Assembly: GCF_014109765.1 (NCBI RefSeq)
Contig: NZ_CP059139.1
Location: forward strand, 4,282,001 to 4,346,000
Length of the DNA: 64,000 bases
Source: Pseudomonas berkeleyensis
Lineage (GTDB): Bacteria > Pseudomonadota > Gammaproteobacteria > Pseudomonadales > Pseudomonadaceae
Direction of reading: 5' to 3'
This document shows, piece after piece, positions 21,241 to 31,670 of this stretch. Within the stretch, counting starts at the first letter, position 1, and every line of letters starts with the position of its first letter. A program made the position numbers and the translations under genes. The notes beneath the pieces were generated by a model, which worked only from the letters and a program-made list of their open reading frames with translations, was not told where the DNA came from and did no database searches.

Positions 21241-22617
21241 CTACACCACTTCGATGGCGGCCATCAGCCCGGTTTCCATATGGTCGATCACATGGCAGTG
21301 GAACATCCAGACACCGGGATTATCGGCAACGAAAGCGATGCGCGCAGTCTCGTTCTTGCCCAGCAGGTAGGTATCGGTGAAGTACGGAATGATCTGACGC
21401 CGATCAGAACTCAACACCTTGAAAGTCATACCATGCAGGTGAATGGGGTGCTGATACTGCGCCATGTTGCGCAGCACGAAGATGTAGTGGCCATCCTTCT
21501 TCAGAGTAGCAATCGGGCGATCCGCACAGGTCTTGTCATTGATGTCCCAGGCCTGGCCGTTGATCTGCCAGTATTTGTAGCTGCCGCCCTGCTCCACGTT
21601 GCCGGACAGCATCGCCGCCCACTCGAAATTGAAGCGCAAGGTCTCGGCGCGAGCCAGATCCGGCTCGGCAATGGGATTGGCCGGCAAGGCTGGCGGCCAA
21701 TCCGCTGACGGCTCGCTGCTGGCAACACTCTTTATGGTCGCCAGACGCAACGGGCCGTTACGCAGGGACAACTCCTGCCCAGCCGCCGGCACCTTCAGCG
21801 CCAGATCGATGCGCATGCCAGGGCCCAGCCAATATTCCTTGCCTAGCGGACGCGGCTGCACCGGATTGCCGTCCAACGCATAGATACGCGCCTCGCCACC
21901 TGGCAGGTTGAGGCGATAGGTGATGGTGTTGTCGACATTGATCAGGCGCAGGCGCACCACCTGCCCTGCCGGCAGTTCCAGGTCAGGGTTAGGCTCACCA
22001 TTGATGGTGCTCAGTCGACCTCGCGTACCCTCGCGTGCCGCCTGGCGCGGTACCAGAAACTCGGTGAAAGCGCCCTGCTCATCGATATGCCAGGTCTTCA
22101 GGCTCAGTGTGCGCTCATGGCGGAACCCCGTCGGCTCGCGCTCCTCGACGATCAATGGCCCGACCAGGCCGCGCCCAAGTTGCTCGGCACTGGTGGTGTG
22201 CGGGTGATACCAGAAGCTGCCGGCATCGTGACAAATGAAGTCGTAGTCGAAATATTCACCCGGCAACACCGGCGCCTGGGAAACATAGGGCACGCCATCC
22301 ATCTCCAGCGGCAGGCGGATGCCATGCCAATGGATGGTGCTTTGCACGTCCAGTTTATTGATGAAGCGCACCCGCAGACGCTCGCCCTGTCGGCAGCGCA
22401 GCTCGAAGCCAGGCGCCTGACCACCATAGGCCCAGGCCGGCGTGATATGCCCCGGCACCAGCTCCAGATCCAGCGGTGCAGCGATCAGCTCGTAGTCATG
22501 GGTCGCCACGTTCTCCGGGCGACCCAGCCAGTAACGCACACCGCCAGCACCAAGCCCGGCGATACCTAGGCCAGCCAGGCCAGCGAGCACTTGTCTGCGG
22601 GTAAACGACATCTTCAT
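21241..22617 (-). CDS. Tat-exported multicopper oxidase
   Basis: A 458-residue laccase/CueO-like oxidase. The N-terminus FTRRQVLAGLAGLGIAGLGA has a twin-arginine signal. The copper ligands are complete: HWHG (H96, H98), WYHPH (H138, H140), HPIHLHG near 395, and HCHVIDHMETGLM (H440-C441-H442, H446) for the type 1 and trinuclear sites. There is no methionine-rich insert as in CueO, so copper detoxification is not certain; metal or phenol oxidation are alternatives. It keeps the position next to tadA known for this family in P. aeruginosa. Upstream DNA (22618-22863) holds no gene I can support. Confidence 0.92.
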   Translation of the reverse strand: MKMSFTRRQVLAGLAGLGIAGLGAGGVRYWLGRPENVATHDYELIAAPLDLELVPGHITPAWAYGGQAPGFELRCRQGERLRVRFINKLDVQSTIHWHGIRLPLEMDGVPYVSQAPVLPGEYFDYDFICHDAGSFWYHPHTTSAEQLGRGLVGPLIVEEREPTGFRHERTLSLKTWHIDEQGAFTEFLVPRQAAREGTRGRLSTINGEPNPDLELPAGQVVRLRLINVDNTITYRLNLPGGEARIYALDGNPVQPRPLGKEYWLGPGMRIDLALKVPAAGQELSLRNGPLRLATIKSVASSEPSADWPPALPANPIAEPDLARAETLRFNFEWAAMLSGNVEQGGSYKYWQINGQAWDINDKTCADRPIATLKKDGHYIFVLRNMAQYQHPIHLHGMTFKVLSSDRRQIIPYFTDTYLLGKNETARIAFVADNPGVWMFHCHVIDHMETGLMAAIEVV

Positions 22618-22863
22618 CCTCGGCGATTCACAGGGCTCCCCCCAATTGCATCATCTTCTCATTTCCAAGGATGACAAGACGAGACCTGGGTGAGGCGTGT
22701 TGCCGCACAAGCCTGAAAAACCGCCTCCTATCAGACTCGCTGAAATTGCGACCAGCCGCTCAGCGCTGGCAAAACGCGTAACAACCCTGCATACGGGGCG
22801 CTTGAATCCAGGAACTGCACAGCTCAAGCTGATGACCTGAGCTTATGGACTAACTTCGAGGCT

Positions 22864-23340
22864 ATGGAAGCTTCCATGATTTACTTCTTAATCGCCCTCT
22901 CAGCACCAGCGACTTTATTTATATTTTTCTGGTTATGGGCACTTTCTGAAAATCACAGAAAAATTTATCTGTTGAGCAAAACCAGAAAAAAGGACTACTT
23001 CCCCATTCGCGCAGAGATTGTAGATCAGCGCATGATAAAGAATCGCTTCCACGCACATAAGAGAACTTGGGTTCACTACTGCACCATCTACCTATTACGC
23101 TACCACCACGAGGGGCGAACGTACGAAGTTCAATATCTAGATGAGCAACAGGTAGGTGACCCCGTTGTAATCGACAAGCAGACCGGAACAGCCACTCTTT
23201 ATATAAAAATTGAACGGCCAGCAGATGCACATTTCGAGCGTCCACTCAAGGCAGGTTACTTTCATATATGCCTGGGATTGGCACTCTACCTCATAACCTG
23301 GCTTGCCACGATCTTGCTCATACAAGGAGTCGGCCATTGA
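22864..23340 (+). CDS. Small membrane protein, DUF3592-like layout
   Basis: A 158-residue protein not recognised by name. A hydrophobic segment at about 7-28 (FLIALSAPATLFIFFWLWAL) and another at about 132-155 flank a roughly 100-residue polar domain with IRAEIVDQRMIKN and LRYHHEGRTYEVQY, a layout like DUF3592 proteins. A start four codons later (22876) with GGAAGC upstream is equally possible. The gene is AT-richer than the core around it. Its stop TGA overlaps the TTG start of the next gene, so the two are probably translated together. It is first of three related-looking genes in the tadA-guaA gap. Confidence 0.75.
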   Translation: MEASMIYFLIALSAPATLFIFFWLWALSENHRKIYLLSKTRKKDYFPIRAEIVDQRMIKNRFHAHKRTWVHYCTIYLLRYHHEGRTYEVQYLDEQQVGDPVVIDKQTGTATLYIKIERPADAHFERPLKAGYFHICLGLALYLITWLATILLIQGVGH

Positions 23341-23849
23341 AGAATTGGGAGATTGCTCTTGCCATTGTCCTGCTTCTTATCCTCATGGTTTTCTGGGCGT
23401 TTTTTGCCAGAGTTGTTTATGGCGCGCTCACAATGATCATCCAGCGTATAAAGATTGCCTGCATGCAGCCCGGCACAGCGCAGGTGATCGCCTTCCGAGT
23501 ATCGACTCACGACCCAGAAGATCGGCTTTATGACGACGCTCGCCCTGTCGTTGAACTGGAACTCAACTGTGAAATAAAGGGAAAACACTTCCACCTGACT
23601 CTCGAGCCACTGACCAGCCAAAATCTGTTCAAAGCCCTTGAACTACCTGAACACAGTGCCTCCTGCTGGATGAGTGACAGTGACTGGCATCAATTACTCG
23701 ATGGACGATGGATAGCCATCGCATGCAACCCCCGTAATGAAAAAGCGGTTCTGATCGAGCAACTTCATTACAGCCGTGAAGTCGTTGCCTTTTGGCTAAT
23801 AGCCTCAGCGGGATTGGTGACCACAGTTCTGCTGGCCTGGTATACCTGA
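23337..23849 (+). CDS. Small membrane protein, second of the DUF3592-like set (TTG start)
   Basis: A 170-residue protein that begins at TTG (TTG AAG AAT TGG), with GGAGT six bases upstream and the start overlapping the previous stop as TTGA. Hydrophobic segments lie at about 5-28 and 148-168. The central domain contains QPGTAQVIAF, DDARPVVELELNCEIKGKHF and ending IACNPRNEKAVLIEQ, which recalls the Y-x-P-x-N-P-x-x-A signature of DUF3592. An alternative ATG 23 codons upstream lies inside the preceding gene and was rejected. It is a clear paralogue of the gene at 24066. Function unknown. Confidence 0.75.
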   Translation: MKNWEIALAIVLLLILMVFWAFFARVVYGALTMIIQRIKIACMQPGTAQVIAFRVSTHDPEDRLYDDARPVVELELNCEIKGKHFHLTLEPLTSQNLFKALELPEHSASCWMSDSDWHQLLDGRWIAIACNPRNEKAVLIEQLHYSREVVAFWLIASAGLVTTVLLAWYT

Positions 23850-23850
23850 T

Positions 23851-23994
23851 ATGGCCGCCTTCAACGCCACGGGGCATTTCCATCACAAGCGACTTGAGAT
23901 TGAGATACGCTTTTATGTAGAAGCGCCCTCCCTGCCTCATAAAAATCAGCATTGGCCTATAAAAACATGGGGCCAAATACAGCCAGTGCAGTAA
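23851..23994 (+). other. Short 47-codon frame directly after the second membrane-protein gene
   Basis: An ATG one base after the preceding stop opens a 47-residue frame (start MAAFNATGHFHHKRLEIEIR). It shows no recognised motif and no ribosome-binding site of its own. It may be chance, or a remnant of a further gene. The rest of 23850-24065 shows nothing else. Confidence 0.2.
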
Positions 23995-24065
23995 AACCTT
24001 GGTCAATGCCCCGCTGAAACAAAGCAGCGTTAGAATTACGCTCCCCACGCGGCTCTCTGCACGAC

Positions 24066-24434
24066 ATGGATCATTTCGGCACAGCGATGAGCATCGCCTT
24101 GGTAATTCTCACCTCGCTGTTGCTGCTCTTCTGGATAGTGCTGATGGGCGGTATCGCCAATGGCTATAGGGCTGATCGCCATCGGCAGGGAGGCTACTAC
24201 CTGTTCGGACGTCTCATACTGAAAGGCATACGCCAGGCTTTTCTGCGACCCGGTGCGGCCCAGGTTGCAGCTTATGAGATTCTGACTCCGGATCCGAAGG
24301 AAGGCGACGCCGAAGATGCCCGGCCAATGATCTGCCTAGAACTCTACTGCGAACGCCACGGCCAACATTATCGTGAGCATACCGAAAAGAGCAGATTTTC
24401 TACTGAGTCTTTCTCTACACCCACTATCGTTTAA
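24066..24434 (+). pseudogene. Truncated paralogue of the DUF3592-like membrane protein
   Basis: A 122-residue frame whose first 100 residues parallel the gene at 23337: an N-terminal hydrophobic segment (IALVILTSLLLLFWIVLM), then RPGAAQVAAYEILTPDP and DARPMICLELYCERHGQHY, aligned with QPGTAQVIAFRVSTHDP and DARPVVELELNCEIKGKHF. After that the similarity stops and the last residues (STESFSTPTIV) run into the antisense 3' end of the methyltransferase gene, overlapping it by 11 bases. The second membrane segment is missing. I read it as a gene cut short by acquisition of the neighbouring DNA. No convincing ribosome-binding site is visible. Confidence 0.65.
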
Positions 24435-25401
24435 CCAATACGCAAAACAAGTTATAACTACCACCCGACAGGTAAATACTGCGCTTATAACCGAGACGCA
24501 ACAACGCGCGCCTTACAAAACCCATTAAGCCTATACCCCCAAGGCAGACGAGCAGTCTGCTCTTGATCTGCGCCCGCCAAGACCGCTCACTGAGATTATC
24601 AATAAAATTTCTATCCGATGGAAAACCAAGTTGCTGGTAATGGCAGACCGAAAGACTATTTCTACGGCATAACTCTGACACAGCACCACTTGTCAGATAC
24701 TGCATATGTTCCAAGTCGACACGCAGAGCAGTCTTGCGATCATCATTCGCGATAGCGTCCCCGTTCGGAGTCCATATTAAAATCTTGCCACCCTTGTCAA
24801 GCAACTCGCACAAATCAGAAATGAGCTGATTAGGGTTCAGCACGTGCTCAATCACATCATTCAAAACAATAAGATCAAATTTTTCATCGATATTTTTCAA
24901 CACATCGATACCACCCAAGAGAACAGATTCAAGACCGAGTTGGTGACAAATCGAAACCGCGACATGATCGAACTCAACACCGACAACAGAGGCTCCTAGT
25001 TGTTTTGCTTGATATAGAAACTCTCCTGTTCCACAGCCAAAATCAAGGATTCTATACCCCGCATTTAACCTGAGAAGCATATCCTTCATAACAAAACTCA
25101 AACGCGGATCGGATTGCGGATCCAAAACATCCAACTCAGACTTTATATTTTCAACACCATAACTTATACGCCCACCAAAGTACGCAACATGGTAAGAACT
25201 ATAAAAATCATTGAGCAAATTTTCGGAGGGTGCTGGAGAAACATAATAACAGCCACACATCGAGCAATTTAACACAGAACACCTATCAGGACGAATGTAA
25301 GACGGCTTAGTACTTATCGCATCACAGAAAGGGCAGCCCCTACTCTCAAAACGAGAAAAATCCCAATTTATCATTCGCTTATCGAGAGGTTCGAGAATCA
25401 T
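24424..25401 (-). CDS. Zinc-ribbon class I SAM-dependent methyltransferase
   Basis: A 325-residue methyltransferase. An N-terminal CxxC...CxxC ribbon (C23, C26, C46, C49; CPFC and CSMC) precedes a Rossmann-fold domain with motif I LDFGCGTGEF (about 119-128), VVGVEFD and the post-I NDVIEHVLNP segment. This combination is common in methyltransferases of O-antigen, capsule and flagellin-glycan clusters, but no such cluster is here. ATG at 25401 was chosen because AAGGA lies 7 bases upstream; a GTG seven codons earlier is less likely. The coding sequence is AT-rich with rare-codon use unlike its neighbours, suggesting recent transfer. Confidence 0.85.
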   Translation of the reverse strand: MILEPLDKRMINWDFSRFESRGCPFCDAISTKPSYIRPDRCSVLNCSMCGCYYVSPAPSENLLNDFYSSYHVAYFGGRISYGVENIKSELDVLDPQSDPRLSFVMKDMLLRLNAGYRILDFGCGTGEFLYQAKQLGASVVGVEFDHVAVSICHQLGLESVLLGGIDVLKNIDEKFDLIVLNDVIEHVLNPNQLISDLCELLDKGGKILIWTPNGDAIANDDRKTALRVDLEHMQYLTSGAVSELCRRNSLSVCHYQQLGFPSDRNFIDNLSERSWRAQIKSRLLVCLGGIGLMGFVRRALLRLGYKRSIYLSGGSYNLFCVLVKR

Positions 25402-25640
25402 TGTATTTCCTTCTACACCCAAAGCCCAAGCATGTAAAAACCAAGTAACTCTGCCGATGCTACCCCAACATGAGGCTCAACGACTCGAACAACTCACCTC
25501 ACTTACATAATTCGTGAGCAAACCTCTTCCGCAGAAGAACTGCAAACAGGTGCACCACGCCTGACCGTCGCATCAATCGGTGCCCACAAGCTAATGGCAT
25601 CCTCAATGCTATCTAGAATGAGGTGCTTCAGACTTCCATG

Positions 25641-25666
25641 AAAAAACCGGCCTAAGCCGGTTTTTT
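25641..25666. terminator. Terminator downstream of guaA
   Basis: AAAAAACCGGC (25641-25651) pairs with GCCGGTTTTTT (25656-25666) around CTAA, a strong bidirectional hairpin. The stretch 25402-25640 between the methyltransferase and this hairpin shows no gene I can support. Confidence 0.85.
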
Positions 25667-25683
25667 CATTCAGCGCTACGGGA

Positions 25684-27261
25684 TCACTCCCACTCGATGG
25701 TCGCTGGCGGCTTGCTCGACACGTCGTAGGTGACGCGGGAGATGCCTTCGATTTCATTGATGATGCGGCCGCTGACGGTTTCCAGCAGCTCGTAAGGCAG
25801 GTGAGCCCAGCGTGCGGTCATGAAGTCCACGGTTTCCACGGCGCGCAGGGCGACAACCCAGGCGTAGCGACGGCCATCACCAACCACACCGACCGACTTC
25901 ACCGGCTGGAACACCACGAAAGCCTGGCTGGTCTTGTGGTACCAGTCGGCCTTGCGCAGCTCTTCGATGAAGATGTGGTCGGCACGACGCAGCAGATCGG
26001 CGTATTCCTTCTTCACTTCACCGAGGATACGAACGCCCAGACCTGGGCCCGGGAATGGGTGGCGGTAGACCATGTCGTAGGGCAGGCCCAGTTCCAGGCC
26101 GATCTTGCGCACTTCGTCCTTGAACAGTTCACGCAGCGGCTCGACCAGCTTGAGGTTCATTTCCTCCGGCAGACCACCGACGTTGTGGTGACTCTTGATC
26201 ACGTGAGCCTTGCCGCTCTTGGCGCCAGCCGACTCGATCACGTCCGGGTAGATGGTGCCCTGGGCGAGGAACTGGATGTTGTCCAGTTTGCTGGCCTGCG
26301 CATCGAACACATCGATGAAAGTGCGACCGATGATCTTGCGCTTCTTCTCCGGATCGGACTCACCGGCCAGATTGGAAAGGAACTGCTCTTCGGCATCAGC
26401 ACGGATGACCTTGACGCCCATGTTCTCGGCGAACATGGCCATGACCTGATCGCCCTCGTGCAGACGCAGCAGGCCGTTGTCGACGAATACGCAGGTGAGC
26501 TGATCGCCGATGGCCTTGTGCAGCAGCGCAGCAACCACCGAGGAGTCGACGCCGCCGGACAGCCCCAACAGCACATTGGCGTCGCCAACCTGCTCGCGAA
26601 CCTGGCGGATGGCGTCTTCGACGATGTTGGCCGGCGTCCACAACGGCTCACAACCGGCGATTTCCAGCACGAAGCGCGACAGGATGCGACCGCCCTGCTT
26701 GGTGTGGGTCACTTCCGGGTGGAACTGCACGCCGTAGTAGTGGCGAGAGTCATCGCACATGGCGGCAATCGGGCAGCTCGGGGTGCTGGCGAGGATGTGG
26801 AAACCCTCCGGCAGGCGGGTGACCTTGTCGCCGTGGCTCATCCACACGTCGAGGCCGAGTACGCCGTCGGCGTCGACATGGTCTTCGATGCCAGCCAGCA
26901 GCTCGCTCTTGCCAACCACGTCGACGCGGGCGTAGCCGAACTCACGCAGGTCGGAACCTTCCACCTTGCCGCCGAGCTGCTCGGCCATGGTCTGCATGCC
27001 GTAGCAGATGCCCAGCACCGGTACATTCAGATCGAACACGGCCTGCGGCGCGCGCGGGCTGTTGGCTTCGTGCACCGACTCCGGACCACCGGCGAGAATG
27101 ATGCCGCGCGGGGCGAAGGCACGGATGTCCTCGTCGCTCATGTCCCAAGGGTGCAGTTCGCAATAGACGCCGATCTCACGAACGCGGCGGGCGATCAGTT
27201 GGGTGTACTGGGAACCGAAGTCCAGAATGAGGATGCGGTGGGCGTGAATGTCGTGGGCCAT
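25684..27261 (-). CDS. guaA: GMP synthase (glutamine-hydrolysing)
   Basis: GuaA aminates XMP to GMP. The 525-residue protein starts [20 protein letters not shown]. The N-terminal class I amidotransferase has nucleophile C86 in GICYGMQ and the later HPEVTHT segment. The ATP-pyrophosphatase domain carries the SGGVDSS loop near residue 230, and the C-terminal dimerisation domain ends [13 protein letters not shown] start two codons upstream is possible, but GAGAG is well placed only for 27261. It follows guaB by 75 bp. The 3' end of guaA is a known integration site for genomic islands, which fits the accessory DNA beyond it. Confidence 0.97.
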   Translation of the reverse strand: MAHDIHAHRILILDFGSQYTQLIARRVREIGVYCELHPWDMSDEDIRAFAPRGIILAGGPESVHEANSPRAPQAVFDLNVPVLGICYGMQTMAEQLGGKVEGSDLREFGYARVDVVGKSELLAGIEDHVDADGVLGLDVWMSHGDKVTRLPEGFHILASTPSCPIAAMCDDSRHYYGVQFHPEVTHTKQGGRILSRFVLEIAGCEPLWTPANIVEDAIRQVREQVGDANVLLGLSGGVDSSVVAALLHKAIGDQLTCVFVDNGLLRLHEGDQVMAMFAENMGVKVIRADAEEQFLSNLAGESDPEKKRKIIGRTFIDVFDAQASKLDNIQFLAQGTIYPDVIESAGAKSGKAHVIKSHHNVGGLPEEMNLKLVEPLRELFKDEVRKIGLELGLPYDMVYRHPFPGPGLGVRILGEVKKEYADLLRRADHIFIEELRKADWYHKTSQAFVVFQPVKSVGVVGDGRRYAWVVALRAVETVDFMTARWAHLPYELLETVSGRIINEIEGISRVTYDVSSKPPATIEWE

Positions 27262-27291
27262 GGCCATCTCTCGTAGGTATTCACAAATGAC

Positions 27292-27315
27292 ACGGGGCTG
27301 ATCGAACAGCCCCGT
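27292..27315. promoter_or_regulatory. Hairpin in the guaB-guaA intergenic region
   Basis: ACGGGGCTG (27292-27300) pairs perfectly with CAGCCCCGT (27307-27315). No T-run follows on the coding strand, so it is more likely an mRNA processing or stability element, or a weak attenuator, than a strong terminator. Confidence 0.5.
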
Positions 27316-27336
27316 TATTCATAAAAGTGCAGCGGA

Positions 27337-28842
<1,506 letters not shown>

Positions 28843-28911
28843 TTATACCCAGCGACCTCATTTCACTCAATGCAAAGTGTGCCTCTAGGCAGTCATGCCT
28901 CGAACACATAA

Positions 28912-28930
28912 AATAATGATTCTCAAAAAC
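28912..28930 (+). promoter_or_regulatory. Probable Fur box
   Basis: AATAATGATTCTCAAAAAC matches the 19-base Fur consensus (GATAATGATAATCATTATC) at 14 of 19 positions by my count. It lies 19 bases before the start of a TonB-dependent siderophore receptor, a typical iron-repressed target. Confidence 0.65.
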
Positions 28931-28949
28931 ACTTGCACTTGAGTGCCAA

Positions 28950-31058
28950 ATGAAACCTAACCGCTCCTCCTTGAGCAGCCAGCGTGCCGCTCTGCTTACC
29001 CTTTGCCTGCTTCCAGCCAGCCACCTGCTGGCTCAGGAGCTGGAGCTACCCAGCCAGGAAATCGTCGCTGCCCCGACTCTCGAAGACGACGGTTACCAGG
29101 CAAAGCGTGCCAGTACGGCAAGCAAATCCTCCGTTGCACTCAGGGATGAGGCTCAGTCGGTTCAGGTGGTTACGCCAAAGACCATTGAGGATTACCGGGT
29201 GCGTTCGCTGGATGACGCGATGAAGTTCGTCAGTGGCGTCAGCCAGAGCAATACGCTGGGCGGCACCCAGGACGGTTTCGTGAAACGAGGCTTTGGTGCC
29301 AACGCCGATGGATCGATCCTTCGTGACGGCATTCGCTCCAGCCTCTCGCGCAACTTCAGCGCCACCACCGAACGCGTGGAGGTGCTCAAGGGGCCGGCCT
29401 CGCTGCTATATGGCGCGCTGGAACCGGGCGGCCTGATCAACGTCACCAGCAAGAAGCCGCAGTACCAATGGGACACGCGCATCGACGCAGGCAGCTCAAG
29501 CTTTGGCGGCGGCAACCTGGCGGTCGACGTAACCGGCCCGATTGCCGACAGTGGCCTGGCCTTTCGCCTGATTGCCGAGCGTCAGCACGAAGATTACTGG
29601 CGTAACTTCGGCACCAAGGAAAACAGCCTGATTGCACCCTCGCTGAGCTGGGAAGGCGAACGCCTGCGCCTCAACATCGCCTACGAATACAAGGAATACA
29701 GCACGCCAGTGGATCGCGGCACGGTGATCATCAACAGCAAGCCGGCCAAGGTGTCCTACAAGGACCGCTTCGGCGAGAGCTGGTCGAAGGCAGAAGGCAT
29801 CGACGAATTGCTCACCGCCACTGCCGAGTATCAACTCAGCGACGACTGGTCGACGCGCCTTACCTACGGCTGGAACAACGAGCGCTACGACTATGCCGAA
29901 GCGCGACCCGATCCCAATGGATTCAATAGCCCTGCTGGTGCAATGCGGCGCCGCTCCGATGGCAGCGAACATGACAACCAGACCCAATACCTGGCCTGGG
30001 ACTGGATCGGCAATTCCGACCTGTTCGGCCAGCCTCATGACCTGCTGATCGGTGCCGACACCGAGCGAGTCGACAACTTCCGTGGCGACACCTGGCGCGG
30101 CCCGGCAGTAGGTGGCTTCAATATCTACAACCCGGTATACGGCAACCTCGCCGCACCTTCGCTGCTCAATCCCGCGCAAAGTGATCGCAGCGACGAGCTG
30201 CATTCACGGTCGATCTACGCGAAGGACAACTGGCATCTGAACGACCAGTGGATTCTGGTTCTCGGTGGCCGTTATCAGCGCTTCGAGCAGCTCGTCGAGC
30301 AAGGACGAGGAGCCACCTACGTCCGCCCAACCGACCGCCACGACACCACCTTCCTGCCCTTCGGCGGCCTGGTCTTCCAACTGAACGACCAGGTGGCCTT
30401 CTACGGCAACTACAGCCGCTCCTTCGTACCCAATGCCTCGGACGCCACTACCGGCCAGGCCTTCGATCCCGAAGAGGGTCGCAGCTACGAGTTGGGCGTA
30501 AAACTCGACCTGCCGCGAGGTATCGGCGCCAGCCTGGCGCTGTTCGATATCGAGAAAGAGAACGTGGTGGTGAGCAACAACAACGTTTCGGAAGCAGCAG
30601 GCAAGGTCGGTTCGCGCGGCGTGGAACTGGATATCAGTGGCCGCCTCAGCGAGCGCTGGGAAGTGCTCGGCAGCTACGCCTACACCGATACGGAAATCCT
30701 CGATGACCCGACCAACGAAGGCAACGAGCTGGTCAACGCCGCACGCAACATCGCCAGCCTCTACATTACCCATCACCTGGATCTGCCACAGCAATTCGGT
30801 CAGTGGCGGCTGGGGGGGGGCGCACGCTACGTCGGCGAGCGCGCCGGCGACAACGCCAACACATTCTGGCTGGACAGCTACACGGTGGCCGATGCCTTCA
30901 TCAGTTGGGACAGTCAATTGCTCGGCGAGAAGACTCGCCTGCAACTGAACGTACGCAACCTGTTCGACGAGCGTTACTACCCGTCCAGCGGCGGCAATCT
31001 GCGTGTCGCAGTCGGCGAGCCGCGCGAGGTACGCCTTTCTGCCAGCATCGAGTTCTGA
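28950..31058 (+). CDS. TonB-dependent siderophore receptor
   Basis: A 702-residue outer-membrane receptor. Residues 1-28 are a signal peptide (ending LLAQ). The plug domain (about 55-170) holds EAQSVQVVTPKTIEDYRVRS and VLKGPASLLYG, the siderophore-receptor signature. The C-terminal 22-strand barrel ends in the aromatic LSASIEF motif needed for outer-membrane insertion. There is no N-terminal STN signalling domain, so it does not control its own sigma factor. No siderophore synthesis genes or ECF sigma/anti-sigma genes lie nearby, so it probably takes up a xenosiderophore; the ligand cannot be told. Confidence 0.93.
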   Translation: MKPNRSSLSSQRAALLTLCLLPASHLLAQELELPSQEIVAAPTLEDDGYQAKRASTASKSSVALRDEAQSVQVVTPKTIEDYRVRSLDDAMKFVSGVSQSNTLGGTQDGFVKRGFGANADGSILRDGIRSSLSRNFSATTERVEVLKGPASLLYGALEPGGLINVTSKKPQYQWDTRIDAGSSSFGGGNLAVDVTGPIADSGLAFRLIAERQHEDYWRNFGTKENSLIAPSLSWEGERLRLNIAYEYKEYSTPVDRGTVIINSKPAKVSYKDRFGESWSKAEGIDELLTATAEYQLSDDWSTRLTYGWNNERYDYAEARPDPNGFNSPAGAMRRRSDGSEHDNQTQYLAWDWIGNSDLFGQPHDLLIGADTERVDNFRGDTWRGPAVGGFNIYNPVYGNLAAPSLLNPAQSDRSDELHSRSIYAKDNWHLNDQWILVLGGRYQRFEQLVEQGRGATYVRPTDRHDTTFLPFGGLVFQLNDQVAFYGNYSRSFVPNASDATTGQAFDPEEGRSYELGVKLDLPRGIGASLALFDIEKENVVVSNNNVSEAAGKVGSRGVELDISGRLSERWEVLGSYAYTDTEILDDPTNEGNELVNAARNIASLYITHHLDLPQQFGQWRLGGGARYVGERAGDNANTFWLDSYTVADAFISWDSQLLGEKTRLQLNVRNLFDERYYPSSGGNLRVAVGEPREVRLSASIEF

Positions 31059-31059
31059 T

Positions 31060-31614
31060 TCAGGCCGGATCGTCGACCCGCACCTGCCTCACGGCAAAGC
31101 CCAGTCGTTCGCCGAACTCCTCGACGAACGCCGGGCGCAGGCCGGCATCCATCCAGCCGTTGAAGATGAAGCCCAGGTTGGAAAAACCGCACGGCTGCAG
31201 GAACAGGAAACCGTTGATGTCATCTTCATGCCCGCATTCCGGGCAGGTGAAGTTGTCGGTTTCCCCTGGCCACCACACTTCCAGGCTATCGAACAACGGC
31301 ACGCCGACTTCCTTGCGACATTCGGCACAGCCCGCTTCCTCGAGAAAACCACGCGTTGGTATATAGATGCAGCGGTGGGTAATGATTTCCAGGCCATTGT
31401 GCGGCTGCCCATAGGGCAGCAACTCGGGGTGCTGGGCGATGCGCCGAGCGCCGGGCCCGATGGCATAGGCCATGCCGTTGCCGCCCTGCCCGCAGGTGGT
31501 CGGCAGCGCCTCGACGATCTCGCGCTTGACCAACCAGCGCAGCATGGCCCTCGCCTTCTCTTCATGGGCAGGAAGTGTGGAAATCTGCGGGACGAGGATC
31601 AGTTGCGCGGTCAT
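31060..31614 (-). CDS. Conserved protein with zinc-ribbon-like cysteines
   Basis: A 184-residue cytoplasmic protein that I do not recognise. It starts MTAQLILVPQISTLPAHEEK. The middle has CAEC and, 30-odd residues on, CPECGHEDD, together a likely zinc ribbon. Early residues suggest a small helical domain (ARAMLRWLVKREIVEALPT). The sequence is well behaved with normal codon use, so it is likely real. The start at 31614 was preferred since the 20 codons upstream are arginine-rich and do not look coding. Its stop lies 2 bp from the TonB receptor stop, convergent with it. Confidence 0.75.
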   Translation of the reverse strand: MTAQLILVPQISTLPAHEEKARAMLRWLVKREIVEALPTTCGQGGNGMAYAIGPGARRIAQHPELLPYGQPHNGLEIITHRCIYIPTRGFLEEAGCAECRKEVGVPLFDSLEVWWPGETDNFTCPECGHEDDINGFLFLQPCGFSNLGFIFNGWMDAGLRPAFVEEFGERLGFAVRQVRVDDPA

Positions 31615-31670
31615 GGTGCTCGAACGGCTGGCAAGGAAAGGGCGGCAGCTTAGGCGCTGCCGCCGGCAAA

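Noticed and set aside
25503..25757. An 84-codon minus-strand frame over the guaA 3' end
   Set aside because: It runs through the guaA terminator hairpin and overlaps guaA out of frame.
25801..27276. A 491-codon frame antisense to guaA
   Set aside because: Shadow of guaA by composition and lack of motifs.
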